Translations under genes and position numbers: made by a program
The notes under the pieces: generated by a model
Database searches by the model: none
Told to the model about the DNA's origin: nothing
Seen by the model: only the letters and a program-made list of their open reading frames with translations
Origin: Bacteroidota bacterium
Lineage (GTDB): Bacteria > Bacteroidota > Bacteroidia > Cytophagales > Cyclobacteriaceae
Direction of reading: 5' to 3'
NCBI GenBank assembly: GCA_018267195.1
Contig: JAFDYY010000006.1
Location: 23,095-87,094, forward strand
Length of the DNA: 64,000 nt
In this document: piece after piece, positions 27,743-37,700 of the stretch
Layout of the letters: every line of letters begins with the position of its first letter
Position numbering within the stretch: position 1 is the first letter of the stretch

Positions 27743-28714
27743 ATGACGATTTCCGAATTTGAGTTGACATTGAACGATTGGGGAAGAAAGCAAATTCCTT
27801 TTTTGTTTTTAGTTGATTTTGAAATGGAAAAACCGTGTGCCTGGCCGCTGAGCCAAGTGCCCGATGATATTTTATTTTCGATGAATGGAATTTCGAATGT
27901 TACGGACCCTCCCCATTTTCCATTAACGGAAATAAAGTTGAACCCACAACCTATTTCACCGGACGAATATGACTCTCAATTTAACTTTGTTAAAAAAAAA
28001 ATTTTGTTGGGCGATTCCTACCTCGCTAACCTAACTATAAAAACACCCCTTGATTTGAATTGCACACTGGAAGAAATTTATTTTCGGGCAAACGCCTCAT
28101 ACAAATTTTGGTGGAAAGAAAGTTTTTTGGTTTTTTCTCCCGAAACATTTGTGCAGATAAAAAACAAAAAAATTTTTTCATACCCCATGAAAGGTACGGT
28201 GGATGCCTCCCTGCCCAATGCGGAAGTAATGCTGATGCAAGACAGCAAAGAACTTTCAGAACATATTACCATTGTAGACCTGATCCGCAATGATCTGAGT
28301 ACCGTGTCGGCCAATGTGCAGGTAACAAAATTCCGGTATTCTGAAAAGATAAAAACGAATACGAAAGATTTATACCAAACCAGCTCTGAGATTGCAGGCG
28401 ACTTGCCGGAAAATTATGTATCGAAACTCGGAACCATCATCGTGTCGCTGCTCCCGGCCGGCAGTATTAGCGGAGCGCCTAAAAACGAAACGATTAAAAT
28501 TATCAAAGAAGCCGAAAAAAGAACCCGGGGGTACTACACCGGTGTAATGGGAATTTTTGATGGCCAAAATTTAGATAGCGCGGTCATGATTCGTTTTATA
28601 GAACAAGTTAGTCACCGATTTTATTACCGAAGCGGAGGCGGTATTACATCGCAAAGCGAAGCAAGGAAAGAATACCAGGAAATAGTAGATAAAATTTATG
28701 TGCCGGTTTATTGA
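27743..28714 (+). CDS. pabB: Aminodeoxychorismate synthase component I (chorismate-binding)
   Basis: The 323 aa correspond to the catalytic core of the anthranilate synthase/PabB family; the N-terminal regulatory part is reduced, as in many short PabB forms. Core motifs are SYLANLTIKTPL, FSYPMKGTVDASL, HITIVDLIRNDLSTV, LLPAGSISGAPKNETI, RGYYTGVMG and YRSGGGITSQSEARKEYQE. It aminates chorismate to 4-amino-4-deoxychorismate for folate synthesis, using ammonia from a PabA-type subunit not present here. Its 3' end overlaps the next gene by 17 bases, the classical PabB-PabC pairing. Confidence 0.92.
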   Translation: MTISEFELTLNDWGRKQIPFLFLVDFEMEKPCAWPLSQVPDDILFSMNGISNVTDPPHFPLTEIKLNPQPISPDEYDSQFNFVKKKILLGDSYLANLTIKTPLDLNCTLEEIYFRANASYKFWWKESFLVFSPETFVQIKNKKIFSYPMKGTVDASLPNAEVMLMQDSKELSEHITIVDLIRNDLSTVSANVQVTKFRYSEKIKTNTKDLYQTSSEIAGDLPENYVSKLGTIIVSLLPAGSISGAPKNETIKIIKEAEKRTRGYYTGVMGIFDGQNLDSAVMIRFIEQVSHRFYYRSGGGITSQSEARKEYQEIVDKIYVPVY

Positions 28715-29294
28715 AACCATTCGGCTGAAGGAAGGCACTATTCAAAATTTAGAGCACCATCAGCAGAGGGTAAACTTTACCACGGCAACGTTTTTTCCAA
28801 AACAAAAGCCGGTTGAACTGAAAAAATTGTTAAGCGAATGCCCGCTGCCCACCCTCGGTTTACATAAAATCAGGTTGACCTATGGCCGAGATGCACACGA
28901 AGTAAAAATAAGTTTATACGTGGCCAAACCGATCCAAAGATTAAAAATTGTGTACGATGACGTAATAGATTATGCTCATAAGTTTGAAGACCGTTCTCAA
29001 TTGAATCAATTATTCTTGCAAAAAGGAAAGGCCGATGAAATTATTATTGTAAAAAACGGATTTGTAACAGATGCTTCTTTTGCCAACCTTCTTTTTAAAA
29101 GAAAAGACCAATGGGTTACGCCTCATGCCTATTTACTGAACGGCACCCAGCGCCAGTTTCTGTTAAATCAAAAAATAATTGAAGAAGAAACTATCCGGAT
29201 TAAAGATTTTCATCGTTATGAAAAAGTGAAACTAATTAATGCCCTGCTGGAAGGCAACGGGCAAGCGATAGATATAAACCAAATTGAGCAGTAG
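28698..29294 (+). CDS. pabC: Class IV PLP lyase/aminotransferase, aminodeoxychorismate lyase-like
   Basis: The 198-residue protein begins inside the pabB 3' end. It has class IV features: FIETIRLKEGTIQNLEHHQQRV at the N-terminus, LHKIRLTYGR, and KNGFVTDASFANLLF followed by LLNGTQRQFLL. It is shorter than typical PabC (about 250-270 aa). In the pathway it would split 4-amino-4-deoxychorismate into 4-aminobenzoate and pyruvate. The overlap with pabB is the best functional clue; the alternative is a branched-chain or D-amino-acid aminotransferase relative. Confidence 0.82.
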   Translation: MCRFIETIRLKEGTIQNLEHHQQRVNFTTATFFPKQKPVELKKLLSECPLPTLGLHKIRLTYGRDAHEVKISLYVAKPIQRLKIVYDDVIDYAHKFEDRSQLNQLFLQKGKADEIIIVKNGFVTDASFANLLFKRKDQWVTPHAYLLNGTQRQFLLNQKIIEEETIRIKDFHRYEKVKLINALLEGNGQAIDINQIEQ

Positions 29295-29302
29295 TTTTGG
29301 GT

Positions 29303-31180
29303 ATGAAATATTTTGTCTTTTTATTTTTGCCCCTCCTTTCATTAGGTCAGGCGCTATCTACAAAAAATAAAAAAGCCATTTCACTGTATGTGGAAGCCGA
29401 TAACTACCGCGTGCGCGGGCAGTACGATCAGGCCATTCGTTTACTGAAGCAGGCCATTGAAAAAGATAAAAAATTTGAAGAAGCCTATTACCGGTTGGGG
29501 CTTACCTATAAAGGAGCCGAAGATTTAAAAAATACCTGCGATGCTTTTGAAAAAGCATTGGCTCTCACGCCTTATCCGGTAAAACAAAAAAAATATTTTT
29601 ATGGGTTAGCTGAGAATAATTTGCGTTCAGGTAAATACGAAGAGGCAAAAACAAATACCGAAAAATATCTTTCTATAGAAAAGAATGATAAGCCCAAGAT
29701 AGATCAGGCAATCTTGTGGAAGATGCAGTCTGAGTACGCCATCCTTCATCGGAATGAAAATAAGGGATACCTCATCAAACCTATGAGCGACACCGTAAAC
29801 GCCTACCCCATGCAATATTTTCCGGCCATTACAGCCGATGAGCAGGCGTTGGTTTTTACCGTACGTTACGGAAGGGCTCATGATGATAACGAAGATATTT
29901 TTATTTCCCGGAAAGAAAACGGACAGTGGCAAGCGCCAGTTTCTATTTCCGAAAACATTAATTCCGATTATCGCGAAGGGGCCTGCAGCCTGTCGGCCGA
30001 TGGCCGTCATTTAATTTTTACTATTTGCGGCCCGCGTGGCTGCGATTTGTTTGAAAGTAAAAAAGAAGGAGAAATATGGAGCAAACCAAAAAATTTGGGT
30101 CCCAGCATAAATAGCTCAGGATGGGAAGCACAACCCTCTCTTTCGGCTGACGGCAATGAGTTGTATTTTGTAAGCGACCGCAAAGGCGGAGTGGGAGGGT
30201 ACGATATTTGGTATTCCCAAAAAGACTCTGCCGGCAAATGGATGAAAGCAAAAAATATGGGGCAACCGGTAAACACTCCGTTTGATGAGATCGCTCCTTA
30301 CATTCATGTAAATAATCAGAATCTATATTATGCATCGAACGGGCTTCCCGGCTTTGGCGGCTACGATATTTTCGTTTCCGAGAAAAAAGCAAACCAATGG
30401 CAAACGCCTGAAAATCTGGGCGCTCCGCTGAATGATTTTCAAGATCAATATTCATTTGTGGTAACCAGCAATGGAGCCACGGCATTTTATTCGCGTGAAG
30501 AGGGCAGAAATAAAAGTAAAATATATCAGACCTATATTCCGGAGCCCCTGCGTGTGCATAAGCGGGGTAACGTAGTGAAAGGAGTGGTTTTTGATGCCGA
30601 CACCAGGAAATTTCTTAAAACAAAAGTTGAATTGTTTGACCTGCAACAAAATCAAAAAATTTCTTCATTTACGTCCGACTCCGTTACCGGCCAATATATT
30701 ATTGTGATCCCCGGAAAGTCTGAGTACGCCCTGCACGTGGCCGAACAAGGATATCTGTTCAGCAGTTTGCATTTTAATTATCGGGAAAAAGACCAGGATC
30801 GTCCGCTCCAAATGGATATTGCTATGCAGGCTATTAAAAAAAATGCTATTACCGTTTTAAACAATATATTCTTTGAGTACAATCAATATCAGATCAACCC
30901 CATATCGTACACCGAGTTAGATGAAGCATGGAGGTTGCTGAAAGAAAACCCTTCGGTGAAGGTGGAGATCAGCGGGCACACTGATAATGTAGGCAATGAA
31001 AATTATAACCAGATACTCTCGCAAAAAAGAGCCCAATCGGTAGCCGATTACCTGGTATTGAAAGGGATTGCGCCCGAACGGCTCCGGCAAGTAGGCTGGG
31101 GCTCGAAAAAACCTATTAAGCCGAACGACACCGAAGAAAACCGGCAGGCAAACCGAAGGATTGAGTTTAAGATATGGTAA
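29303..31180 (+). CDS. OmpA-family protein with TPR, PD40 and peptidoglycan-binding domains
   Basis: The ATG at 29303 is preferred to a TTG two codons earlier, since it starts the signal peptide (MKYFVFLFLPLLSLGQA). The ~625 aa hold an N-terminal TPR region (~25-115), a string of PD40/WD40-like strands (~160-390; repeats of LSADGxxLxFxxxR and GGYDIWYS, GGYDIFVS), a carboxypeptidase-like beta domain (~420-495) and a C-terminal OmpA domain with EISGHTDNVGNENYNQILSQ and NRRIEF. Proteins of this layout tether the outer membrane to peptidoglycan, and several are linked to type IX secretion or gliding (PorE-like). That specific role is inferred only. Confidence 0.9.
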   Translation: MKYFVFLFLPLLSLGQALSTKNKKAISLYVEADNYRVRGQYDQAIRLLKQAIEKDKKFEEAYYRLGLTYKGAEDLKNTCDAFEKALALTPYPVKQKKYFYGLAENNLRSGKYEEAKTNTEKYLSIEKNDKPKIDQAILWKMQSEYAILHRNENKGYLIKPMSDTVNAYPMQYFPAITADEQALVFTVRYGRAHDDNEDIFISRKENGQWQAPVSISENINSDYREGACSLSADGRHLIFTICGPRGCDLFESKKEGEIWSKPKNLGPSINSSGWEAQPSLSADGNELYFVSDRKGGVGGYDIWYSQKDSAGKWMKAKNMGQPVNTPFDEIAPYIHVNNQNLYYASNGLPGFGGYDIFVSEKKANQWQTPENLGAPLNDFQDQYSFVVTSNGATAFYSREEGRNKSKIYQTYIPEPLRVHKRGNVVKGVVFDADTRKFLKTKVELFDLQQNQKISSFTSDSVTGQYIIVIPGKSEYALHVAEQGYLFSSLHFNYREKDQDRPLQMDIAMQAIKKNAITVLNNIFFEYNQYQINPISYTELDEAWRLLKENPSVKVEISGHTDNVGNENYNQILSQKRAQSVADYLVLKGIAPERLRQVGWGSKKPIKPNDTEENRQANRRIEFKIW

Positions 31181-31228
31181 GGGTTAAGTTAGTTCTAAGA
31201 CCTTGCTAACCAGATATTTTAGGGTAGC

Positions 31229-31260
31229 TTTTGTTTTATTTACCAATTGCCCTACATTTG
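31229..31260 (+). promoter_or_regulatory. Bacteroidota promoter for tRNA-Trp, secE and nusG
   Basis: TTTTG (31229-31233) and TACATTTG (31253-31260) are separated by 19 bases, matching the -33/-7 architecture of Bacteroidota housekeeping promoters. The first tRNA base is 56 bases after the -7 element. Confidence 0.65.
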
Positions 31261-31315
31261 CAATCCTTTTGAAAATAGGCGAAACGGGCTGAAACAAAAG
31301 GAAAGACTTAAAGAT

Positions 31316-31386
31316 ACGGGTGTAGTTCAACGGTAGAATAGCGGTCTCCAAAACCGTTGATCTTGGTTCGAATCCAGGCACCCGTG
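31316..31386 (+). tRNA. trpT: tRNA-Trp (anticodon CCA)
   Basis: A full cloverleaf can be folded: acceptor ACGGGTG/CACCCGT, D arm GTTC/GAAT, anticodon arm GCGGT-CTCCAAA-ACCGT with CCA at 31348-31350, T arm CTTGG-TTCGAAT-CCAGG, and discriminator G. The 3' CCA is not encoded. It sits directly before secE, as in most Bacteroidota, but tuf, which usually precedes it, is absent here. Confidence 0.95.
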
Positions 31387-31403
31387 CAAAACTGAAATCT
31401 AAA

Positions 31404-31595
31404 ATGGAAAAGTTAAAAAATTACGTCCTCGATTCGATTGAGGAAATACGCAGCCGGGTTACGTGGCCCAAATTTAACGAGCTGCAAAACAGTGCTATTT
31501 TGGTATTGGTGGCTTCCTTAATTTTTGCAATCGTTATTGGATTGATTGACTTTGGGTTCAATAATGCTTTGCATTGGTTTTACCGAGAATTTTAA
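31404..31595 (+). CDS. secE: Preprotein translocase subunit SecE
   Basis: The 63 aa match the short bacterial SecE: an amphipathic N-terminal helix (LKNYVLDSIEEIRSRVTWPKFNELQNS) and one membrane span (ILVLVASLIFAIVIGLIDF). It clamps SecY in the inner membrane. The position between tRNA-Trp (17 bases upstream) and nusG (5 bases downstream) is canonical. Confidence 0.95.
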   Translation: MEKLKNYVLDSIEEIRSRVTWPKFNELQNSAILVLVASLIFAIVIGLIDFGFNNALHWFYREF

Positions 31596-31599
31596 GATC

Positions 31600-32160
31600 A
31601 TGGCAGAGCTAAAATGGTATGTGCTGCGCGTAATAAGCGGGCAGGAAAAGAAAATCAAATCGTATCTCGAAACCGAAATCGAGCGCTCGAAATTGAAAGA
31701 CTTTATTCCGCAGGTATTAATTCCTTCAGAAAAAGTTTATGAGATGCGGAATGGCAAAAAGCGCGTGCGCGAAAGAAACTTCTTTCCGGGCTATGTGCTG
31801 GTTTCGGCCGACTTGTCGAACGGGGAGGCGTACCACAAAGTAAACAACATACCCGGGGTAATCGGCTTTTTGGGAGCCAGCGGATCGAGCGCCACCAGCA
31901 AAGACCCGGTAGCCTTGAGGCAATCGGAAGTAAACCGCATCCTGGGCAAGGTAGATGAAGTAGATCAGTTTGAAGAAAAACTGGAAACCCCTTTCATAAA
32001 AGGAGAATCCGTGAAAGTAATGGATGGACCGTTTAGCGGCTTTACCGGCAGTGTGGAAGAAATTTTTGAAGACAAGAAAAAACTGAACGTGATGGTGAAG
32101 ATTTTTGGGCGCAATACCCCGGTAGAACTTAGCTATATGCAGGTAGAGAAACTGGATTGA
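31600..32160 (+). CDS. nusG: Transcription termination/antitermination factor NusG
   Basis: The ATG at 31600 gives 186 aa beginning MAELKWYVLRVISGQEKK; an upstream in-frame ATG lies inside secE and is rejected. The NGN domain includes NFFPGYVLV and INNIPGV-type text (NNIPGVIGFLG), and the C-terminal KOW motif is KGESVKVMDGPFSGFTGSVEEI. It contacts RNA polymerase and couples it to Rho or ribosomal S10. Confidence 0.96.
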   Translation: MAELKWYVLRVISGQEKKIKSYLETEIERSKLKDFIPQVLIPSEKVYEMRNGKKRVRERNFFPGYVLVSADLSNGEAYHKVNNIPGVIGFLGASGSSATSKDPVALRQSEVNRILGKVDEVDQFEEKLETPFIKGESVKVMDGPFSGFTGSVEEIFEDKKKLNVMVKIFGRNTPVELSYMQVEKLD

Positions 32161-32195
32161 TCTTAAAAATTAATTCTATCTAAATGGATATTAAT

Positions 32196-32216
32196 AAAAG
32201 GGGTGCCCCCTTTTTT
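32196..32216 (+). terminator. Possible terminator hairpin after nusG
   Basis: AAAAGGGG and CCCCTTTT form an 8-bp stem with a three-base loop followed by two more T. It lies 35 bases after the nusG stop. Confidence 0.5.
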
Positions 32217-32250
32217 AGAAATACCAAAAAAAACTATTCAATCCTCACGA

Positions 32251-32286
32251 AGCATCCCTCAATAAAAATTTTGGGGATGCTTTTTG
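32251..32286 (+). terminator. Rho-independent terminator between nusG and rplK
   Basis: AAGCATCCC (from 32250) pairs with GGGATGCTT (32274-32282), followed by a T tract to 32285. This is the stronger of the two hairpins in the spacer. Its T tract overlaps the -33 element of the rplK promoter. Confidence 0.8.
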
Positions 32287-32312
32287 TTTAAAAGGGTTTT
32301 TCCATACATTTG
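32284..32312 (+). promoter_or_regulatory. Bacteroidota promoter for the rplKAJL-rpoBC cluster
   Basis: TTG at 32284-32286 and TACATTTG at 32305-32312 are separated by 18 bases, fitting the -33/-7 consensus. The rplK start is 76 bases downstream, leaving room for a leader. The same TACATTTGCA core occurs before tRNA-Trp. Confidence 0.65.
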
Positions 32313-32388
32313 CAGTCCTTTTTGCATATCAAGGTTATAAAACACTGAAAATCAAGGCCACACAAAGGCTTAAACGAAGATAAATATC

Positions 32389-32832
32389 ATGGCAAAGGAA
32401 GTAATCGGTTATTTAAAATTGCAGGTAAAAGGCGGCCAAGCCAACCCTGCCCCCCCTATTGGCCCGGCATTGGGTTCAAAAGGACTGAACATCATGGATT
32501 TTTGCAAGCAGTTTAATGCCCGCTCGCAAGACAAACAAGGCCAAGTTCTTCCGGTGCTGATCACCATCTATAATGACAAGTCGTTCGATTTCGTCATCAA
32601 AACCCCTCCGGCAGCCGTACTGATTATGGAGGCTATCAAAATTCAAAAAGGATCTAAAGAGCCCAACCGTGCTAAGGTAGGGTCTATTTCGTGGGATCAG
32701 GTTAAAAAAATTGCAGAATTAAAAATGCCCGACCTCAATGCATTTAAAGTGGAGGCGGCTATGAAAATGATTGCCGGCACAGCACGCTCTATGGGTGTTA
32801 CAGTAAGCGGTGTTGCTCCGTGGAATAAGTAA
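32389..32832 (+). CDS. rplK: 50S ribosomal protein L11
   Basis: The 147-residue protein shows L11 signatures: [20 protein letters not shown] at the N-terminus, the proline-rich hinge [12 protein letters not shown], and a C-terminal RNA-binding domain ending [11 protein letters not shown]. It binds the GTPase-associated region of 23S rRNA and takes part in the stringent response. It is first in the cluster behind its own promoter, with rplA 86 bases downstream. Confidence 0.97.
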   Translation: MAKEVIGYLKLQVKGGQANPAPPIGPALGSKGLNIMDFCKQFNARSQDKQGQVLPVLITIYNDKSFDFVIKTPPAAVLIMEAIKIQKGSKEPNRAKVGSISWDQVKKIAELKMPDLNAFKVEAAMKMIAGTARSMGVTVSGVAPWNK

Positions 32833-32918
32833 AATAGTTAACAGGTTAAGTTACAAGTAAGAACGCTTCCAAATCGAACCTACTAACAAATAACAGTTAA
32901 CGATAACTAACAAAGAAA

Positions 32919-33614
32919 ATGGCACGAGTATCAAAAAATAGAAAAGCGGTTCTGACCAAGTTTAACTTGGAGAAAGAATACTCTTTGACGGATGCGGCCA
33001 AAATGCTGAAGGACATAACCTTCACCAAATTTGACGCCTCGGTTGATTTGGATATCCGCTTGGGCATTGATCCCAAAAAATCAGATCAGATGGTGCGTGG
33101 AGTGGTTTCTTTACCACATGGCTTAGGCAAAATAGTGCGGGTACTGGTGCTTTGCACCCCAGATAAAGTACAAGAGGCTAAAGATGCAGGAGCTGAGCAC
33201 GTAGGGCTGGACGAGTATATTCAGAAAATAGAAGGCGGATGGACCGATGTGGACGTAATTATTACCATGCCTACCGTAATGGCCAAAGTAGGAAGGCTGG
33301 GTAAAGTACTGGGCCCCCGGGGCCTGATGCCTAACCCCAAATCGGGAACGGTTACACTCGAAGTAGGTAAAGCAGTAAAAGAAGTGAAAGCCGGTAAAGT
33401 TGATTTTAAGATTGACAAGCAGGGAATCATCCATGCGAGCATAGGCAAGGCCTCGTTTACGCCTGAAAAAATTAAAGACAACGCTGCTGAATTGCTTAGT
33501 GCGGTAGTAAAATTGAAACCGGCCTCAGCCAAAGGCACATACATTCAAAGTGTATCGCTTTCTACCACTATGAGCCCGGGTATTAAAATTGATTCTAACT
33601 CATTGGGCGTTTAA
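32919..33614 (+). CDS. rplA: 50S ribosomal protein L1
   Basis: The 231 aa match L1, with [49 protein letters not shown] and the closing [13 protein letters not shown]. It forms the L1 stalk and in many bacteria represses its own operon by binding the mRNA. rplJ begins 12 bases after its stop. Confidence 0.97.
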   Translation: MARVSKNRKAVLTKFNLEKEYSLTDAAKMLKDITFTKFDASVDLDIRLGIDPKKSDQMVRGVVSLPHGLGKIVRVLVLCTPDKVQEAKDAGAEHVGLDEYIQKIEGGWTDVDVIITMPTVMAKVGRLGKVLGPRGLMPNPKSGTVTLEVGKAVKEVKAGKVDFKIDKQGIIHASIGKASFTPEKIKDNAAELLSAVVKLKPASAKGTYIQSVSLSTTMSPGIKIDSNSLGV

Positions 33615-33625
33615 TTGACAAAAAC

Positions 33626-34153
33626 ATGACCAGGGAAGAAAAAGGACAGATTATTGATGAGTTGGCTGAGAAATTTTCTCAGAACAACCATTTTTATATT
33701 ACCGATGCCTCGGGGTTAACCGTAGCCCAGATAAACGCATTTCGTAAGTTGTGTTTCAATGCCGGTGTAGAGTATGTGGTGTATAAAAACACATTAATCC
33801 GCAAGGCACTCGAAAAACAAAACGCAGACTACAAAGATATTTTCGGAGCTCTAAAAGGCTTTTCGGGTGTAATGTTCTCGAAAGAAGCAGGAAATGCACC
33901 CGCTAAAGTAATTAAAGAGTACCGTAAGAAACAGGAGGGCAAACCCGGATTAAAAGCAGCTTCCATCGAGTCTGCCCTCTTTGTTGGGGAACAACACCTC
34001 AATACGCTGAGTGAGCTCAAATCTAAAAATGAACTTATTGGCGATGTTATTTCACTGCTTCAATCACCTGCCAAGAATGTATTGTCGGCTCTGCTGAGCG
34101 GCAAACAAACTGTAGCAGGCTTGGTAAAGGCATTGGAAGAAAGAAAAAACTAA
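33626..34153 (+). CDS. rplJ: 50S ribosomal protein L10
   Basis: The 175-residue protein has FYITDASGLTVAQINAFRKL and VVYKNTLIRKAL, standard for L10; the C-terminal helix that carries L7/L12 dimers is present. It forms the base of the L12 stalk with rplL, which starts 35 bases downstream. Confidence 0.96.
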   Translation: MTREEKGQIIDELAEKFSQNNHFYITDASGLTVAQINAFRKLCFNAGVEYVVYKNTLIRKALEKQNADYKDIFGALKGFSGVMFSKEAGNAPAKVIKEYRKKQEGKPGLKAASIESALFVGEQHLNTLSELKSKNELIGDVISLLQSPAKNVLSALLSGKQTVAGLVKALEERKN

Positions 34154-34187
34154 AACTGAATTTTAACTTTTTAAACAATTATCAATC

Positions 34188-34565
34188 ATGGCGGATATCA
34201 AAGCAATTGGCGATCAACTGGTAGAACTTACCGTAAAAGAAGTAAACGAACTGGCTTCTTACCTTAAAGAAACTTATGGCATTGAACCGGCTGCAGCTGC
34301 TGTAGCCGTAGCTGCTGGTCCTGCTGCTGGTGGTGGCGCTGCTGCTGCCGAAAAAACCAACTTCGATGTTGTATTGAAGAGCGCAGGTGCTAACAAACTC
34401 CAGATCGTGAAACTGGTAAAAGAATTAACGGGTCTTGGCTTGAAAGAAGCAAAAGACGTAGTTGACGGAGCCCCTAAAACCATCAAAGAAGGCTTACCTA
34501 AAGACGAAGCTGAAAACCTGAAAAAACAACTGGTTGAAGCAGGCGCTGAAGTAGAACTGAAGTAA
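34188..34565 (+). CDS. rplL: 50S ribosomal protein L7/L12
   Basis: The 125 aa have the three expected parts: an N-terminal dimerisation helix ([17 protein letters not shown]), an Ala/Gly-rich hinge (roughly residues 33-55), and the C-terminal factor-binding domain with KIQVVK-like text ([20 protein letters not shown]) and [14 protein letters not shown]. It recruits translational GTPases. A strong hairpin follows before rpoB. Confidence 0.97.
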   Translation: MADIKAIGDQLVELTVKEVNELASYLKETYGIEPAAAAVAVAAGPAAGGGAAAAEKTNFDVVLKSAGANKLQIVKLVKELTGLGLKEAKDVVDGAPKTIKEGLPKDEAENLKKQLVEAGAEVELK

Positions 34566-34605
34566 CTTTTGAGAGGCGCAGATACCGTCTGAAAGGGATT
34601 TCAGG

Positions 34606-34640
34606 CCCCATACCTTATATTAAGGAATGGGGTCTTTCCC
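34606..34640 (+). terminator. Hairpin between rplL and rpoB, likely attenuator
   Basis: CCCCATaCCTT (34606-34616) pairs with AAGGaATGGGG (34622-34632), leaving a five-base loop and a T-rich but interrupted tail (TCTTTCCCT). The imperfect tail suits partial read-through, as at the classical rplL-rpoB attenuator. The function is inferred from position. Confidence 0.65.
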
Positions 34641-34716
34641 TATTTATGCTGCAAGCGTAAACGTATCTACTGAGTTTTAAAATTTCTAGTTCGGGAAAAT
34701 TTAACCGCTAAGTACC

Positions 34717-37700
34717 TTGGCAAAGAAAACACCTAACAACCGAATTGATTTTTCGTCCATCGATAAAGTACTGGATTACCCAGACTTTCTGGACATTCAA
34801 CTTCAATCGTTCAAAGACTTTTTGCAGATTGAGACACCGGCCGAAAAACGCCAAAATGAAGGTCTCTTTAAAGTGTTTGCAGAAAACTTCCCTATCTCCG
34901 ATTCGCGCGAAAACTTTGTGCTGGAGTTTGTGGACTATACCATCGATCCACCTAAATACAGTGTAGATGAGTGCATTGACCGCGGGCTCACTTTTTCTGT
35001 TCCGTTAAAAGCCAAACTTCGCCTAACGTGCAATGACGAAGACAACGAAGACTTTGAAACTATAGAGCAGGAAGTATTTCTCGGCAATATCCCCTACATG
35101 ACGGAGAAAGGATCCTTTGTAATTAATGGAGCCGAGCGTGTGATCGTATCGCAACTTCATCGCTCGCCCGGTGTGTTCTTCGCCATGAGCAAACATACCA
35201 ACGGCACCAAACTGTACTCCGCCCGGATTATCCCCTTTAAAGGATCGTGGATTGAATTTGCAACCGATGTAAACGCGGTAATGTATGCATACATCGACCG
35301 TAAGAAAAAATTCCCTGTAACCACGCTGCTCCGTGCTATTGGTTACGGCACAGATAAAGATATTCTCGATTTATTCGGGTTAAGCGAAGAGGTAGATGCC
35401 AACAAAAATACATTAAAGAAAATGGTGGGCCGCAAGTTGGCTGCCCGTGTTTTAAAAACCTGGACGGAAGATTTTGTTGATGAAGACACCGGTGAGGTGG
35501 TTTCCATAGACCGCAATGAGGTACTGCTAGAACGCGATCACGTAATTGAAGCCGAAGATGTAGATGTAATTATCGAATCAGGTGTAAAATCAATTATCGT
35601 ACACCGCGAAGATGTAAACGTGGCCGATTTTCAGATCATCTTCAATACGTTAGCGAAAGATAACTCCAACTCCGAAAAAGAAGCTGTGGAGCAAATCTAC
35701 CGCCAGCTAAGAAATACGGAAGCTCCGGATGAGCAAACCGCCCGCGATATTATTCAGAGTTTGTTCTTCAGTGAAAAACGCTATGATTTAGGGGAAGTAG
35801 GCCGTTACCGAATCAATAAAAAATTAGGACTTGATCTTAGTGCCGACCAACGTGTGTTAACCACCGAGGATATTATCCTTATCGTAAAATACTTGATAGG
35901 GCTGATCAACTCAAAAGCTGTAGTAGACGATATTGACCACTTGAGCAACAGACGTGTGCGTACCGTGGGCGAACAATTGTATTCGCAGTTCGGTGTTGGT
36001 CTTGCACGTATGGCCAGAACCATCAAAGAAAGAATGAACGTGCGCGACAATGAAGATTTCAAACCGGTTGATCTAATCAACGCGCGTACATTATCCTCGG
36101 TAATCAACTCATTCTTTGGAACGAACCAATTGTCACAGTTTATGGATCAAACCAACCCGTTGGCTGAGATTACCCATAAACGGAAAATGTCGGCACTCGG
36201 GCCAGGCGGTCTTTCGCGCGAACGTGCCGGCTTTGAAGTTCGCGATGTACACTACACACACTACGGGCGTTTGTGTACCATCGAAACCCCCGAAGGTCCA
36301 AACATCGGATTGATTTCATCACTTTGTGTGCATGCCAAGGTGAACAAAATGGGCTTTATTGAAACGCCTTATCGCAAATTGGAGAATGGGAAAATTGTAG
36401 GCAAAGGTGTAATATTCCTTACAGCCGAAGAAGAAGATACATTTAACATTGCTCAGGCAAATGTAAAATTGAAACCCAATGGTGAGTTAGAAGAAGAGAA
36501 AGTAAAGGCACGTTTTGAAGGAGATTTCCCGGTGGTGGAGCCGAAAGAAATCCGCTACATGGATATAGCCCCTAACCAGATTGTGTCCATTGCAGCTTCC
36601 CTGATTCCTTTCTTGGAGCATGATGATGCCAACCGTGCCCTGATGGGTTCGAACATGCAACGTCAGGCTGTACCCTTGTTAAAACCGGAAGCCCCCATTG
36701 TAGGCACCGGACTTGAAGGAAAAATTGCGATGGACTCCCGCGCATTGATTTTAGCCGAAGGGCCGGGCGTGGTAGAGTATGTGGATTCTAAAAAAATCAC
36801 CATCAAGTACGATATTTCTGAGGAACAGAAATTAGTGCGTTTTGAAGATGAGTTTAAAACATACAACCTGATTAAGTTCAGGCGAACCAATCAGGATACG
36901 TGTATTAATCTTACTCCGATTGTAAAGAAAGGAGAGAAGATAAGTAAAGGCCAGCCGCTGTGCCAGGGATATGGAACAGAAAAAGGCGAACTGGCTTTAG
37001 GAAGAAACCTGTTGGTGGCCTACATGCCATGGCAAGGCTATAATTTTGAGGATGCCATTGTTATATCCGAACGCGTGGTGCGCGATGATGTTTATACCTC
37101 CATCCATATTGAAGAATTTGAGTTGGAAGTGCGCGATACTAAACGCGGGGAAGAAGAACTTACCTCCGAGATCCCGAACGTAAGCGAAGAAGCCGTTAAG
37201 CATTTGGATGAAAACGGAATTATCCGTGTGGGAGCCGAAGTAAAAGAAGGCGATATTCTCATAGGCAAGATTACTCCGAAAGGAGAAACCGATCCTACTC
37301 CGGAAGAGAAATTGCTGCGTGCCATCTTTGGCGATAAAGCCGGGGATGTAAAAGATGCTTCTATGAAAGCACCTCCATCCTTGAAAGGTGTAGTGATTGA
37401 TACTAAGCTTTTCTCTCGCCCGAAGCGCGATAAAGATGTGCGCAGCAAGTCTAAAAAAGAATTGGACACCCTGAAAAACCGTTACAGCAAAGACTTAACC
37501 GAACTGCGTAACGATATGATCAAGAAACTTACCTCACTCTTAACTGGCACTACCAGCCAGGGCGTGAAGCATAAGTTTGGCGATGAATTGATCAGCAAAG
37601 GCGTGAAGTTTTCGGCCAAAGTCATTGAGAGCAATTTATTCCCCGATAAGAATATTTATCGCGATGAAAGCAATTACAATGTTCCTGAAGAAGTGAACCT

